From positions 9,352,001 through 9,416,000 of the forward strand of contig CM060841.1 in NCBI GenBank assembly GCA_030762175.1: 64,000 nucleotides of DNA, written 5' to 3'. This document shows positions 33,100 through 44,890 of the stretch, one piece after another. The position numbers and the translations under genes are program-made. Source of the DNA: Metallyticus violacea (taxonomy: Eukaryota > Arthropoda > Insecta > Mantodea > Metallyticidae). The notes under the pieces were generated by a model. It saw only the letters and a program-made list of their open reading frames with translations, searched no databases and was not told where the DNA came from. Within the stretch, counting starts at the first letter, position 1, and every line of letters starts with the position of its first letter.

Positions 33100-34780
33100 T
33101 AGCATTTTGAACAAATAGAAGAACTTAAAAATAACCTAAAAGCTGAGTTTTCGTTTAAGGTAAGTTACAGAAGAAAAATACAAAATTCTACAGAAAAACA
33201 GATTACATAAACAAATAGTAAAAATAACAAGTAAAGAATGTTAATCAATAATGGAAAGACATGAAAGACCTGCACAAGCATTATTAAGTGTAAATTATAA
33301 AATAAAATAAGGATTTAGAAAAAGCGATAATTGAAAAAATAAAGCGTGACATTAATTTTTACAGGTTAAAACAAAAGACTTAATATGTAATAGAAAACCC
33401 AAAAGTAAGAAAAAACACACAATAAGCTGGGTAAATTTTTAAATCAATTAGACTATAATAGATATAAAAAACTGTACATAAAGACATCAGTTATGTAAAA
33501 AACTAAAAATATAAAGAATTATGGAAATAAAATGTAGGGGGACGTTATAGAATTTCCTGGTACAATCAGAACATATAAAGTCAAGAAAATTATGATAATG
33601 GGATAGAAACAGTTTTAACCCTGCAGGAATTAATTAAAGTAGTAATACAATTAAAATAGAAGCGCAGCTAGGCGAGACAGATTTAAAAAAAATAATAAAG
33701 TATGGAGGGATAATTTTTAAGGTGAAATTTCTATATTTTCTAATTTTATGCTGAAAAAGCAGAATTTTGAAATGACTTCAGCAATTACAGAGGAAATAGT
33801 ACCTTAACTGTAAAGTATAAAATATAAGGTAATATTTTGACTTGTAGATAAAAACCAATGGAAGAAACTATTAAACAGAGTACCAAAATATAATTAATCT
33901 TAAATATAATAAAATATCTATAATATTTTTTGATTATGAGAAAGCATTCGATAAAATAAAGCTTCAGTCAATTCTAATGGAACACGAAATTCAAAAATGT
34001 AATTCGGTCTATTAAGAGTTTATATAAAAAAAGAGTTTTGTTATAAAAGTACAAATTTATAATTATAAACAGTTAAACAAGGCTGCAAACTTGTTACAAT
34101 TATTTAATATATAAGTAACAATTTAACAATGTAATAAATAAACTAGTAAATGAATACGATTAAACAATATATTATTTGAAAACATTATTACATACTAAAG
34201 GCAAATTTTAAAAGAAAATTTGGAAGATGAACTATAAGTCAACAATATAAGTTTAAAATATATGGGGTTGGAAGGAAACCAACAAATAGATAAAAATAGT
34301 AACAGGAATAAAGCAATTGAACAGTAAGACACTTTAATTATCTAAACGGCGATATTTCCTTTAATTATGATAAAATATAGTAAATAATATTGGACAATTC
34401 CAAAGAATTTAGGGAATGATAAAAACAAACACTCAACTAATAGATACATTGATATTTTATAAATACTTAGCAGTATTTGAATTACTTTATGACTCACAAG
34501 TTATGACATTAAAAACAAAGGATAAAAATACGAATTACACTGAAATTAAAATTTTAAGGTCTGTAAAGGATTGCACAAAATGTTTCCAAATTAAGAAAAT
34601 AGTATAAATATTCGTAATAATTAATAAAATAGTTACATAGACAAAACTGTTGAAGAAAGATACACAAAACAAATAAAGAATCATAATTAGAAGAAAAAAG
34701 AAATAGGAGAAGACCAAAAGCGTTTGGAACAAGTTTAAAGACCTAAACTATGAATAAAAACAGTGTAACGTGAAGTATTT
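33100..34780 (+). mobile_element. LINE fragment, linker and reverse transcriptase, very degenerate
   Basis: Readable pieces in order: TVLTLQELIKVVIQ (33610), KYGGIIF (33700), IIFFDYEKAFDKI (33925-33960, the F-V-D-x-E-K-A-F-D box before the RT catalytic centre), then thin similarity to the C-terminal domain to about 34740. Same orientation and type as the 31.3-kb fragment, possibly the same family. Extreme AT bias and many stops. Confidence 0.7.
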
Positions 34781-35822
34781 TGCAAAAATACTTTTTCACT
34801 TTAAGCTTATATATTTTGTACTTGTTTACTTAATTTACAGTAGAAGTTTTAACACAAAGAACTTCTCTAAATGTATGTTTTTTTTTTATACCTGCGCCAG
34901 GAAGCTTTACAACGAACGTTCTTTGAACTAGTGGCACGAAATTTGTAAGCATGGACAAATCATGTACAAACTTTGTCCGGTCGTAAGGTACGAACATGTA
35001 TACAATAAAAAAACCGTGCACTGACATTCACCGGAGCGGAGTTGTCGCCCAGTACATAACAAGGGCGCACCGTACATTTTCATCTTTGTTTCGTTACACC
35101 AGGAATGACTCCCCTACTCGAGTTTAACAGCAATCGCTACCGCATCGAAATTGTTATAGTAGTTGGGTTTTAGGTTTCTTTTTATTTATTTTATTTATTT
35201 GTTTTCCTATTCCTGTATAACTGAAAACTGAAGTATTGTTTTTCTTATTATATGCGGAATGTTTCCTTTCGATTGCTAAAGTTATGCGAATGTGAAAATA
35301 TTATTTACTGCACAAGTTGAAATTGATTTTAATAATAATAGAAGTCAGTTAATGTTTATTTACCGACATAATCACATTTTACCTCTACATACTTAGAACA
35401 ATAATCATAAGGTAATTAAAACTATTAGTTTTTCGTATCATGTATCATAAATAATGATGATGGAAGGGAACGAAAGCTAATTTGTTTATTTTCTCTAGCA
35501 TAAAGAGGAACTTGTGAATAACTTTTAAAAATTGATCACAATGTGAATAACTAGTGTTAATAAATACTCGTAATATTTGTGTATTAATCTTAGTAATATT
35601 ATAATGATCAGATTGTTATATTTACTATAACGCTATAACAATGCTACATTTACTAATACCAACTTCTGAACAACGTATTTATTAAGATTTATGGTTGTTT
35701 AGACAGCTGTTGTTACTAATTTATAAAATTATTTCAGACTGTTTGGTTGAATACGCTAAAACAATTGCTTTGAGTGAATACACATTAAGTTAGTTAAGTT
35801 TACAATTGCTGAAACTATAGAA
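34781..35822. other. No recognised gene
   Basis: A less AT-rich patch at 34890-35150 gives no recognisable peptide. Confidence 0.45.
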
Positions 35823-36005
35823 AAGTGGTGATGCCTGTCCAGGAATTATATAGTGCAGGTATAGATTTGGCTACACTGATCATAAGACGTCGCGAAATAA
35901 AGCGGATGGGATATTTTTTCTGGATAATTTTACTGCAATATCGGGCTGTGATTGGTCAAAATTCAAAATTTGGTTTCGTTTCATTGGTCTATTTTACTAC
36001 ACATA
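35823..36005 (+). repeat. Dispersed repeat R-D, copy 2
   Basis: Matches 23960-24145 (ggtatagatttggctacact, gggctgtgattgg, tttcgtttcattggtctatt). A 65-codon ORF spans it (from 35825). Confidence 0.7.
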
Positions 36006-36160
36006 AATGTAATAGTCAGTAAAGTACACATTCCACTATAATCAACAATTAATATTAATATTAATAATCAATAATTAAGAAGTCAGACCAACACTGTTTG
36101 TCTTATAGTAGGGTAACCAAAGTGACAAACAAATTCTGTTTATTGCAGAATTATATAATA

Positions 36161-37135
36161 TGCAGGATGTTTAAAAGGATGATAATTTTTTCTGGTGAAA
36201 AGCGCAAGGTAAAAGAAGCAAAAAAGTTGCAGCAAACATGGGCCCGCAAATTAACCATTTACGACATAATTACATTATTTGTTTGGTTGGAGCCGCCACT
36301 GATCCGAGAACCTGGATACTGTAAACCATACTGTAACGTTCATGCTTCATACGCTTCTCCCTGTCCTTCCGCTCACTCTTAAGTCTTAGTAATTAACAAA
36401 AACCAAGAACTTGGTTGTTATGTATATTGCAAATAGGGTTATGTATTTATCGTGAAATTATGAAAAGATTTGTAAACATGGAAAGGAATAACAGCGCCGA
36501 CATGCCGTTCATATACGGCAACGCAACGGTGGATAGAGAGAGGAGGGCCTGTACTTTGGCCTACCAGATCACCGGATTTACATCCTTTGAACTGCTGTAT
36601 ATAGAATAATGCAAAAAGTCCAATTTATATAATGGACATCACCAACCAGAAGAATTGCAGCATTGGATTGTAAATGCCTTCCAAAAGATGAATAATGTTT
36701 TAGGATTAACGAGCGCATTCACAGATCTTGACTACAGAGCTGCACTCAAACGCATGATCAATATTTTGAACGCCTATGTAAAAGTCTTCACATGATGTTC
36801 ATTAGTATAGTAAATTAGCACAAACTTCACTGTTGTTCAAATAAGTTTCTTTTGTATGTGTTCAAACACATTACTGTGCTGTTGAAGTCAAAGTTAGGAA
36901 TTTTACTGTCCCTTTATTGATAAATGAAATAAAATTGTCACAGCCTTTATTGCAAATGGCCCTCACATGGTCAGTATCTATGAACTTCAGTGGCGGCTCC
37001 AATCAACAACATAAATGCCGTTATCTCGCAAACGGTTAATTTATGGATCCATGTTTGCTGGACCGTTTTTTTTTTTCTTCTTCTTCTTTTAGCTTGTATT
37101 TCTCACCGCTAAACCTTTACCATTATTTTCGGAAC
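36161..37135 (+). mobile_element. Mariner/IS630-type transposon with very long terminal inverted repeats
   Basis: Left arm 36161-36305 and right arm 36960-37135 are inverted copies: cagcaaacatgg, aaattaacc and ggagccgccactg occur in both. The interior decodes to RGGPVLWPTRSPDLHPLNCC (36541-36600), the D-L-x-P-L-D-F-F block of DD41D-type transposases with the third catalytic Asp changed to Asn (36590-36592). KSPIYIMDITNQ, INERIHRS and QSCTQTHDQYFERL follow as the C-terminus. About 975 bp, so the N-terminal half is deleted. Confidence 0.8.
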
Positions 37136-37137
37136 AT

Positions 37138-37159
37138 TATATATATATATATATATATA
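37138..37159. repeat. (AT)n microsatellite
   Basis: About 11 AT units directly beyond the right arm of the long-TIR transposon, as expected for a TA-targeting element landing in a TA-rich site. Confidence 0.9.
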
Positions 37160-37189
37160 CACTTCACATTAGAGTATGTAAAATTAACA

Positions 37190-37486
37190 GCCTCCTAAAA
37201 CCAAGATCGCGGTTCGATCCCGGCAGGGACCGATGGATTTTTTTCGGATGTAAAAATCCTAAGCATGGCTACCTTCGGAAGGTAAGTAAAGCCGTGGGTC
37301 CCGTGTCGTAGATTTACGGCACGATAAAGAACCTCAAGCCTGAAATAAGAGGCTCTGAGCAAAATTATTCGGCCATTTCACGCCCTGATTTGAATGGATT
37401 GATTCAAATTCGATTGATTCAAATTGATTGATTGATTCGAGGCTGATGATCTGAAATGTTAAAGAGCGTCTGTAAATAAACCAAAA
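37190..37486 (+). mobile_element. SINE-B, 5'-truncated, with internal TTGATT expansion
   Basis: Starts in the anticodon-arm region (gcctcctaaaaccaagatcg) and keeps the B box (cggttcgatccc), the body (aaagccgtgggtcccgtgtc) and the end block (gatctgaaatgttaaagagc). Between tgaatgg and gaggctgatga it carries an extra array of about 45 bp of GATTGATTCAAATT-like units (37394-37439) not present in other copies. Confidence 0.92.
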
Positions 37487-39125
37487 ATAACTAAATATGT
37501 AATTCATAGAAAATTCAAAAAAGTTAAACCAGATTTAGAGAAGACTTACATGCACCAAAGTATGTGTTCCTGGGGTAAACTCCGTATGCATTCAAGTCTA
37601 ATTCAAAACAATCCAAGATATAACTTCTGTTACTTCTGAAATAACTTTTCTACAGCGTAAAAGGATATTATTCTTTCGACCTTGCCAGACAGCTTTTCCA
37701 ATACAGACACTTTAATGCCAACTGCTAATGTTAAAACATTTAATTTTTGAAACTAAAAATAAGTATTCCGATGAACTTTTCTGTCATCTAAACATTCATA
37801 CAAATATTATTTTTCATGGCAACTATTTTTGCTTTTGTTTATAACAAAATTGCTAACTAACCAGATCAATATGTATTTAATTAGATACCATAAACTGCGC
37901 TGTCGCAAGAATGCCTTAAGCATGCTGCCAGATCATGAAAAATGTTTTTATGAATTAATTCTTTCAAAATTGTATTTTAATTAAAAACATATTCCATTTT
38001 ACATATTCCAATTATTATATTTCATCTTTAAATTATTTTATCTCTAAGGCTCATTTACCATCGTTCTGAAGCAGATAGTTCAGCAGACTCAGGCGAAGTT
38101 ACAGTTGAATACTCGACGTTTTCTGTAGTTAGGCCTTCACATTATGTTAGTATACTTTGTGTTAATAATTCCGCTAACTCTATGCCTGATGTATGTTTAG
38201 CAAATTAATACCGCGACTGCAAATTACTAAATGAGATTTCATTCCTTGTGCTTTGCTGATTAATTAATTTCAGTGCAGTGCAAATATGGAGCGTGATATG
38301 AAGTTTCAGGTGGCCTCAGAAATGAAAATGGAAACAGTCAGCACATGCCCGGAGGAACTTAAGGGCTAACACGCTGATAATTACAAACCTACCTAATGTT
38401 GGTTAGCAAAGCCCAACATTTTAATGGAAATGAACTTTTAATGCTCACAAACGTTGAAAATTTAATTGAAGCTATGGCAATAGCAAATAAAAAAATTAAC
38501 AATTGAGTAAAATGGCCACTTTTCTCGTAACACAAGATGTTAAAAGAACAAGCTGCAAGTTTGCAAGGTTAACGAACAGTGCAATTCCAGTACAAACGGT
38601 AAAAGTCATAAGTTGGCTAGTACAGGGCGTATAGCACGTAGAGTTGGATATTCGGCTACGTGAACAAATTGCATCTTCCTAACTGTAAAAATATCAGACA
38701 CGAACATGCGATTGTGTGTGAAAAAAAAATGATAGCGCAGTAAATGTTAAAAGTGCTTGCAATTACCATCAGCATGTCGGGAATCATGACTTCTTTTTCC
38801 ACGAGGCTTAATATCCTGTTTTGGTGCGCTTTCCCTTTCCGCATGCCTTATGGATATAAACTTGGTGGGGTAAGGTCAGACGATATTGTAGTCAACCATC
38901 TTCTGAAAGTATATGGCTACAATTTCAGTCGATGTAATACATGATATCAGCCAATACACATTTCCTGATGCAAGATTCCCATGTAGCAGCAATATCCCCA
39001 CAATGTGGAATAATATTGCATCATTGATGTCTACTAGTTCATACTGTATTGTACGTACTGTACTGCATGTAAACCAAAGGCAAGATGGCTGTGGAAAGTC
39101 CATAACATGGCCAGACTCTTAGCAC
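37487..39125. other. No recognised gene
   Basis: AT-rich; overlapping 62-75-codon ORFs at 38650-39120 show no domain. Confidence 0.45.
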
Positions 39126-39312
39126 AACTCCCACCGATCGGGGTGGTTTAGGCGGTAACGTTTGAGGCTTGCGTTAGGGAGGTCTCGGGTTCAATTTATT
39201 GAGTTGGCCATCCTGACTTTGGGTTTTTTCGTGGTTTGCCCTGGTCACTTTGGCAAATGTTGGAATTGATATTTCCCTAAACGAATATTCCACTCTCCTG
39301 TTTTCAAATCAT
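39126..39312 (+). mobile_element. SINE-C (tRNA-derived)
   Basis: The head cgatcggggtggtttaggcg gives an A-box-like string and ctcgggttcaat a B box (39182-39193). The central block is ttgggttttttcgtggtttg and ggcaaatgttggaattgata, then ccctaaacgaatattcc. The central block resembles that of SINE-A though the heads differ. One copy in the window; no target duplication was settled. Confidence 0.7.
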
Positions 39313-39647
39313 TTCATGATGATTTTGTTACAGTGTCAAATGTGTCAAGGTGAGGTGTGGTGGTGCGGTGTGGCAATGGCTTGCACTTTGGAAAGGTTTC
39401 TGTTCTGGCATCTGGAATGATCGTATTTTCCAAGAGGCTCACGCAACTCGGAGGAGGATGTTCTAACTGGAAACATTAAATAGCCGTAATATGGGAAAAC
39501 TCTGAACTTTTGAATGGAAAGGGGACAGACAATTATTAGCACTTCTCTTTTCCTTCATTCTCATTACATACAATCTTCAGTTACTTCTATATTTTGTTAT
39601 AATATCGGTGAAACGTTCAACCTGTAATTGATTTCTAGCTTATTCGT

Positions 39648-40016
39648 TTACAGTGAAATAATGTATAGTCCTGCACTCCTTGTAGAAATTTCATCTCTGC
39701 CGATTTAACCCATTTGTAATTAATAAATAAAAACATTCCCATGGCTACTATTAAATCAGTTACTTATTTTGAACCACAGAAATAACCCACTTTTTTGCTT
39801 TTATATACTAATACTCTGCAGTTTCAATGTAATTCGTAATAGATTTCATCAGCTGATTTCTAAATTTGGCGAAAAGAATTAAAAAAAATATTTCTGAGAC
39901 CAACAGGACAATACAAAATATCGGTTTTTCAATTAGTTTTCTCATCATGAAATTAATGTCTTTTTTTATTTTTATTTTGCCAACATTTAAATTCTGTATC
40001 GTATGAACACAGTGTT
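39648..40016 (+). repeat. Dispersed repeat F, left-hand part
   Basis: Inverted terminus at 39648-39712 (cagtgaaataatgtatagtc, tgtagaaatttcatctctgc), a unique interior, then 39893-40013, which matches 24297-24420 directly. Homology stops at about 40016, so the right terminus is lost. Together with the 24.3-kb locus it outlines a family with inverted ends. No coding content seen. Confidence 0.62.
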
Positions 40017-40449
40017 AGGGATCCCAACGCAGTTACAGGTAGCATTTTGTAGCAATGCAGCAACACTTTTCACAAATTTGCATAAAGAGTTTTTTCTCTA
40101 ACTAGTGTTGTGTCCTTAGGTTTAGTGTTAACATTTGCTTAATTATGTATTGTTCAACAAGTGAAATAATACTATTTCGAAGCAGCAAGATAAAATTACA
40201 GCACACTAAAAGAAAACATAACCAAAAATAAAAATTTTTCTCCGAAATAAGTATCTAAATTTGTTATGGGGAAATTACTGTTTAGACTAGTTTCTGCATG
40301 TAGAATCTCATTCTTAGGATGCAAATTTGCATTAATATATACAGGATGTTCCTGAATTCCGTACATATTTTCAAGTCACGAAGCTCTTGTCAGAAACTTC
40401 GATTTCAAGTTAAACATTTTTTTGTTCCAATGTCAGCTCATTGTCTCAT

Positions 40450-40640
40450 GAACTTAAGGGCAGCCCACTCCTGGCATAGACTTTGGGAGACTTGATATGA
40501 AGTTGGTGACACCTTTACGCTATCTGGCATTTACCTTCACAGGGGAAGGAAAAATTCTGACATTTTTATCTCAACGGGAATCGAACCCAGTGCCTCTAGA
40601 TTAGTCATAAACGCTACCACTAAACCATGGATAGGGTCTC
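40450..40640 (-). mobile_element. SINE-D (tRNA-derived)
   Basis: Read on minus: ccatggtttagtggtagcgt (A box; 40620-40601), cactgggttcgattcccgtt (B box), then tttttccttcccctgtga and ggtaaatgccagatagcgta, then ccaccaacttcat-like sequence. The two boxes are at tRNA spacing. Intronless tRNA is unlikely because acceptor pairing is poor. Single copy. Confidence 0.65.
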
Positions 40641-40948
40641 AAAATTAAACTTAAATTATTCTTTTCTTCAAACCCAATTATATGCTTTAAACGCGCTATT
40701 TTCATTACGTCAAATCAGTAAAAACAAAAACTAAAAAGCGCAAAACTCTTGGTTAATTCTTTGAAACAAAAGAAAACCCATGCAGAATGAAATTGATTAC
40801 TGGCCTCGGTTACGCTGGGAGGATATAACAATGACGTCGTGAAGTAACGTAAGGCCCCCTTTAAATTTGTACATAGCAACACGTCTTTCATTTTGAAATA
40901 TATTTCTGTCATTGAAAACTGTGAAACAATTGTCTACTTTTGCAGTAT

Positions 40949-41070
40949 AAGCAAATTTCAAAGGAATAAATCTATTGCGGTCGGACATGTGAAAAAGCTG
41001 CTTAATTTTTAGCGACTTTTTAAAAGCAAATTCCGAAGGAATGTCAGCTGTTGCGGTTGTACCCATGGAA
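40949..41070. repeat. Two tandem units of about 75 bp
   Basis: gcaaatttcaaaggaataaa...ttgcggtcggacatg and gcaaattccgaaggaatgtc...ttgcggttgtaccc are successive related units. They lead directly into the larger repeat at 41054. Confidence 0.6.
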
Positions 41071-41370
41071 AGATTTTTAATAATGTATCCAAATCTGACA
41101 CGGTCGTGCCTAATGGGGTACGAAAAATTATTAAAAAAAATATTTAATTGTCTGTGTCGCTCTAGCGATCGAAATTTTTATTTTTTCTCAACCAAACTTG
41201 ATAGAATTCTTTAAAATAAATTGATAAAAGTTAGGGGGGTATACCTAAAAAACGAGTGGGAGTTAAAGCCAAAATTTAAAATCACTCTAGTTGCCGAAAC
41301 TATATATTTTTATATATTTTTTTAAAAGGAAACTCAGTATATTCCATTGAAATAAATACGAAAAATAAAT

Positions 41371-41745
41371 TCCGAAAATCAGTGAAATCGGATTATTAGT
41401 GGGGGGGGGGTTTACCCGAAATTTAAAAATCGCTCTAGCAGCATTAATTTTTGCTTGTTTGCTCTTTTTTACTACGAAACCCCCTATATGACATTTAAAT
41501 AAAATAAGAAAAATAGTTCCGGAAAATCGGGAAAATCGGACCATTGGGAGTGGAGGTTCACCTTAAACCCAAAATTTAAAAATCACAATTTGTTTCTTCA
41601 CAACAAAATTCGGTATACCATTTAAATACAATAAGAAAAATGATTTCCGAAAATTAGGGAAAATAACCATTAGGGGTAGAGGTACACTTGAATACCGAAA
41701 TGTAAAAAGCGCTCTTATGTTTAATTTTCTCTCTATTATGTTAAA
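41371..41745. repeat. Degenerate minisatellite, units of about 128-148 bp
   Basis: Units begin at about 41371, 41519 and 41647, each with ccgaaaatcrgggaaaatcg-like starts, a GGG-rich patch, aaatttaaaaatc, and a taccatttaaatacaataag-like end. A related unit may precede them. The reverse strand stays open through units (85 and 64 codons), probably as a by-product of repetition. Confidence 0.7.
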
Positions 41746-41780
41746 ATAAAAGGACAAATTAATTCAGCGTATAAACTGAT

Positions 41781-42064
41781 TTTATTTGTTTATTTAAGGA
41801 CGCTCTTTAACGTCATCAGCGTCCCATTCAGTTCAGGGCGTGAAACGCCCGACAAATTTTGCTCAGAGGCCTCTCTTTCAGGCTTGAGGTTCTTTTTCGT
41901 GCCGTAAATGTACAACACGGGACCCACGGCTTTACTTCCCATCCGAAGGAAGCCATACTTAGGATTTTTACACCCGAAAAAAATTCATCCATTCAGACCG
42001 GGTTTGAACCCGCGATCTTAGGTTTAAAATGCAAGTAGGGTTACCACTACACCATCAGGACCGA
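41781..42064 (-). mobile_element. SINE-B, complete
   Basis: Tail and end block on the left (tttaaggacgctctttaacg), body (gggcgtgaaacgcc, ccgaaggaagccat), head with B box (gggtttgaacccgcgatctt), then accactacaccatcaggacc and a final ga: the acceptor end tcggtcctga on its own strand. Inserted in copy 1 of the large repeat; the empty equivalent is near 44295-44305. Confidence 0.93.
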
Positions 42065-42498
42065 CAAAGCATTGTCATGAAGACAGTAAATGTGAAACAT
42101 TAATTTAATATTAATTTCAGAATTATGTTGGTATATAAGAATGCTCTGAACTTTCAGAAAAAGCTTGCGTTACATATTTTTAATGCAATAATATTTTATT
42201 TAAATTTCAAACCAAATGAAAATCGATGTAACTTTCGATTGTTTTTATTTCCTTTGTACATTGTAATTGATGCGGAATAATAACATGTTTTTGTTTTATT
42301 AAAACATAAGAACATCTTAAAACACTGTAACTGAAAACTTTCTGTTATTTCTCTATTTTGGTGATACTAAGGGCTCATAAGGTTCATAAACATGATTACA
42401 TTTGAAATGTTTTAAAAATATCCACTACAGCTTTGTTTATCAGCGGCCTTATATTTCATTTAATTAATAGTATACTATTACTTTTTAGGTTTGATATC

Positions 42499-42528
42499 AA
42501 TAATAATAATAATAATAATAATAATAAT
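42499..42528. repeat. (AAT)n microsatellite in large repeat copy 1
   Basis: About ten perfect AAT units at the same place as the longer array in copy 2. Confidence 0.95.
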
Positions 42529-42600
42529 TTTAAAAATGTGGTTTACCTTTTGTAATACTTATAGATTGCAAGAATTCTAATTTTGTTCCCTTGAACTAAT

Positions 42601-43861
42601 AAGGTATAATTTGGATTTTAAATTCATTTTTAGTAAAAGTTATTTAACTCTGTGTGGAATTCGCTTAGTTTACCCAGCTCCTCCGTGACGGTCTTTTAGT
42701 AGATAACGTATATATGCTTCTCAGTGTGATTTGCGATTCCATTTTATCTTACCAGACATTTAAAGCCTTTGTGATGTATGAACAGAGTGTCTTTGTTTTC
42801 GATTATCTTTGTTACCGATTTATTTGAAAGAAAACGTTTGTTGGGTTCATTAGATACATTGTCTTAGGAATACTGGAACTAACTTTATTTGCGTTTTGCT
42901 AAAGCCTAAAGCGAAACTCGATGTTTTAGCATCAAGAACGTAAACCTCACTAACTTTGCGCTCAGTGTTACCGGGAGAAACTGCTCTAAACGATAAATAA
43001 GCAACGCTTGCCCATGCTTCATGCAAACAATTTTCATCTTTCTTAATTATAAATAAAGCAATTACCTTTCTTTATCGCCCGCTTTAATTTCGGACGGTGT
43101 ATTTCATTTCCTTACTTGGCGCAGCATCAACGCTAGCAGACTTTTAAATGCCACAGCTCCACATCGTGCCTTGATAGCGCAATTAGGACAAAAGAAATAA
43201 ATGCCTTGAAGGTAATTTCAAAAAGAGTTCTTCCCTAAAATGAAGAAGCAATGAATATAACGCAAAGCTATTAACAAATAAAACAAAACCCGTAGACTTT
43301 AATAAATATCAACAACTCGACGGGTTGAAGTCAGTAAAGAGCGAAATTAGTACCTGCTTTATTATTAATAACATTCTTAAAGACGTTCTAACTCTTTCGT
43401 TATATCTATTACACCGAATATACGAACTTCTTGTTTCATGCTTTATATATTTAAGAATAACTCGCCTAACTGACTTACAAATTTAATTTCAGAGGATTGC
43501 ATCATTTTAAGTTAAGGGTCGTTGTAAAGCGGCAAGTTTGCAAGTCTGGGTACATACAACTGGGTAAGTTGTATGTAAAACCGAATTTCCGGTTATTTCA
43601 TTACCTTGCTGCTAGTCAGGTAATGGAAAGACTGGTGAGAGACTATGTACAATCCAAATTGGAATGATTTGTTTATGTCGATCAGACGAAACATTTCGAG
43701 AAGGAACAGGAGATTTCAACAAATATCATCGTGGCAGAGGTCAGCCTTGGTAAGTCTAGCGAACCGCGCTTTGCGCTGTGCAAAAGCTTCTCCAGCCGTT
43801 TGTCCTGTAGCAAATCACGATAAGCGAACAAGTTAAATATGAATTGATATATTAGCGAAAT
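42601..43861. other. No recognised gene; spacer between the two large repeats
   Basis: Differs from both repeats. A palindrome-like pair, aactgggtaagttgtatgta next to acatacaact, lies at 43551-43577. Confidence 0.45.
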
Positions 43862-44793
43862 CGGTTGTGCCCATGAAAAGATTTTTTGAAAAATTTCTTC
43901 AAATTTCATCTATCCTACTTACTAGGCACCAAACGTGACGACGAAAAAAGCTATATATGTGCAAATACATTTGCTAACCCTCTAGCAGCCGCAATTTGAT
44001 ACATCATTGAAATGAAACAAAAAAAAAATATATATATATATATATTCTGAAAATCATTGAAATCAGATTATGGATTTACCTGAAACCCAAAATTTAAAAA
44101 TCGCCTAGTGGCACCAATATTTATTTATTCACAACAAAAACTCGAGATATACCATTTAAAGAAAATAAGAAAACTGGTCTCTGAAAATTAAGAAAATCGG
44201 ACCATTATTAGTAGAGCTTTATCCAAAAACTGAAATTTAAAAAGCACTGCAATGTTTAATTTTCTCTCAATTTTATCAAAATAAAGGACAAATCAACTCA
44301 GCAAATGTGAAATATTTCTGTGTATATATGTTTGAGAATAATATTTGCCTGTAAGACCGCTATGTAATAATCTTCAGAAAACGTTTGCATTACTTGCTTT
44401 TACTACAATTACATGTAAATTAAATTTCAAGGCCACTGAAAAATCTATAGTACTTTCGATTGTACATTGTTGATTGTGTATATTTTCTTAATACATTGTA
44501 ATTGTTTTTAGACAGTAACATGTTATTGTTTAATTAACACATATAATTTTTTCTTCCTTTTAAATACACAATGTAACTCAAAACTTTCTGTTATTTCTCT
44601 CCTCTATTTTAGTAAATATAAAGACAATGTCAAGGGCTCAGTTCATAAAAATGGTTACATTAAAAATGTTAAAAAATACCCACACAGTGTAGCTTTATCT
44701 GTGAATTGTCATATATTTTATTTAACTATTATATACCATTAATTTTTTGAAACCATAATGTAATAATAATAATAATAATAAAAATAATAATAA

Positions 44794-44824
<31 letters not shown>

Positions 44825-44890
44825 AATAAATGTGGTTTCTCTGTTGTAATTGTTATAGATTGCAAGAATTCTAATTTTTTCCCTTTACTT
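43862..44890 (+). repeat. Large duplicated repeat, copy 2 (no SINE)
   Basis: Same order of blocks as copy 1 without the SINE-B and with fewer internal minisatellite units (starts near 44046 and 44178). The site matching the SINE insertion reads gacaaatcaactcagcaaat, continuous across the break. Copies differ by many substitutions, so the duplication or joint insertion is old. Confidence 0.82.
44759..44829. repeat. (AAT)n microsatellite in large repeat copy 2
   Basis: About 23 AAT units with AAAAAT interruptions, more than twice the length of the copy 1 array. Confidence 0.95.

Larger units (their letters stand above)
41054..42600 (+). repeat. Large duplicated repeat, copy 1 (contains a SINE-B)
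   Basis: Collinear with 43862-44890: shared blocks include the gttgtacccatggaaagatt-type start, three degenerate internal units (ccgaaaat...aaatcggaccatta), tgtttaattttctctc, ttacatgt...aaatttcaa, actttctgttatttctct, a (AAT)n array and atagattgcaagaattctaa at the end. A SINE-B at 41781-42064 is present only here. Not identified as a known family. Confidence 0.82.

Noticed and set aside
40338..40400. acaggatgttcctgaattcc as a transposon terminus
   Set aside because: Looks like the end of some IS630/mariner elements, but no partner terminus or coding remnant was found nearby.
40560..40640. Possible true tRNA gene on minus
   Set aside because: A and B boxes are good but acceptor ends do not pair convincingly and the downstream block resembles SINE centres.
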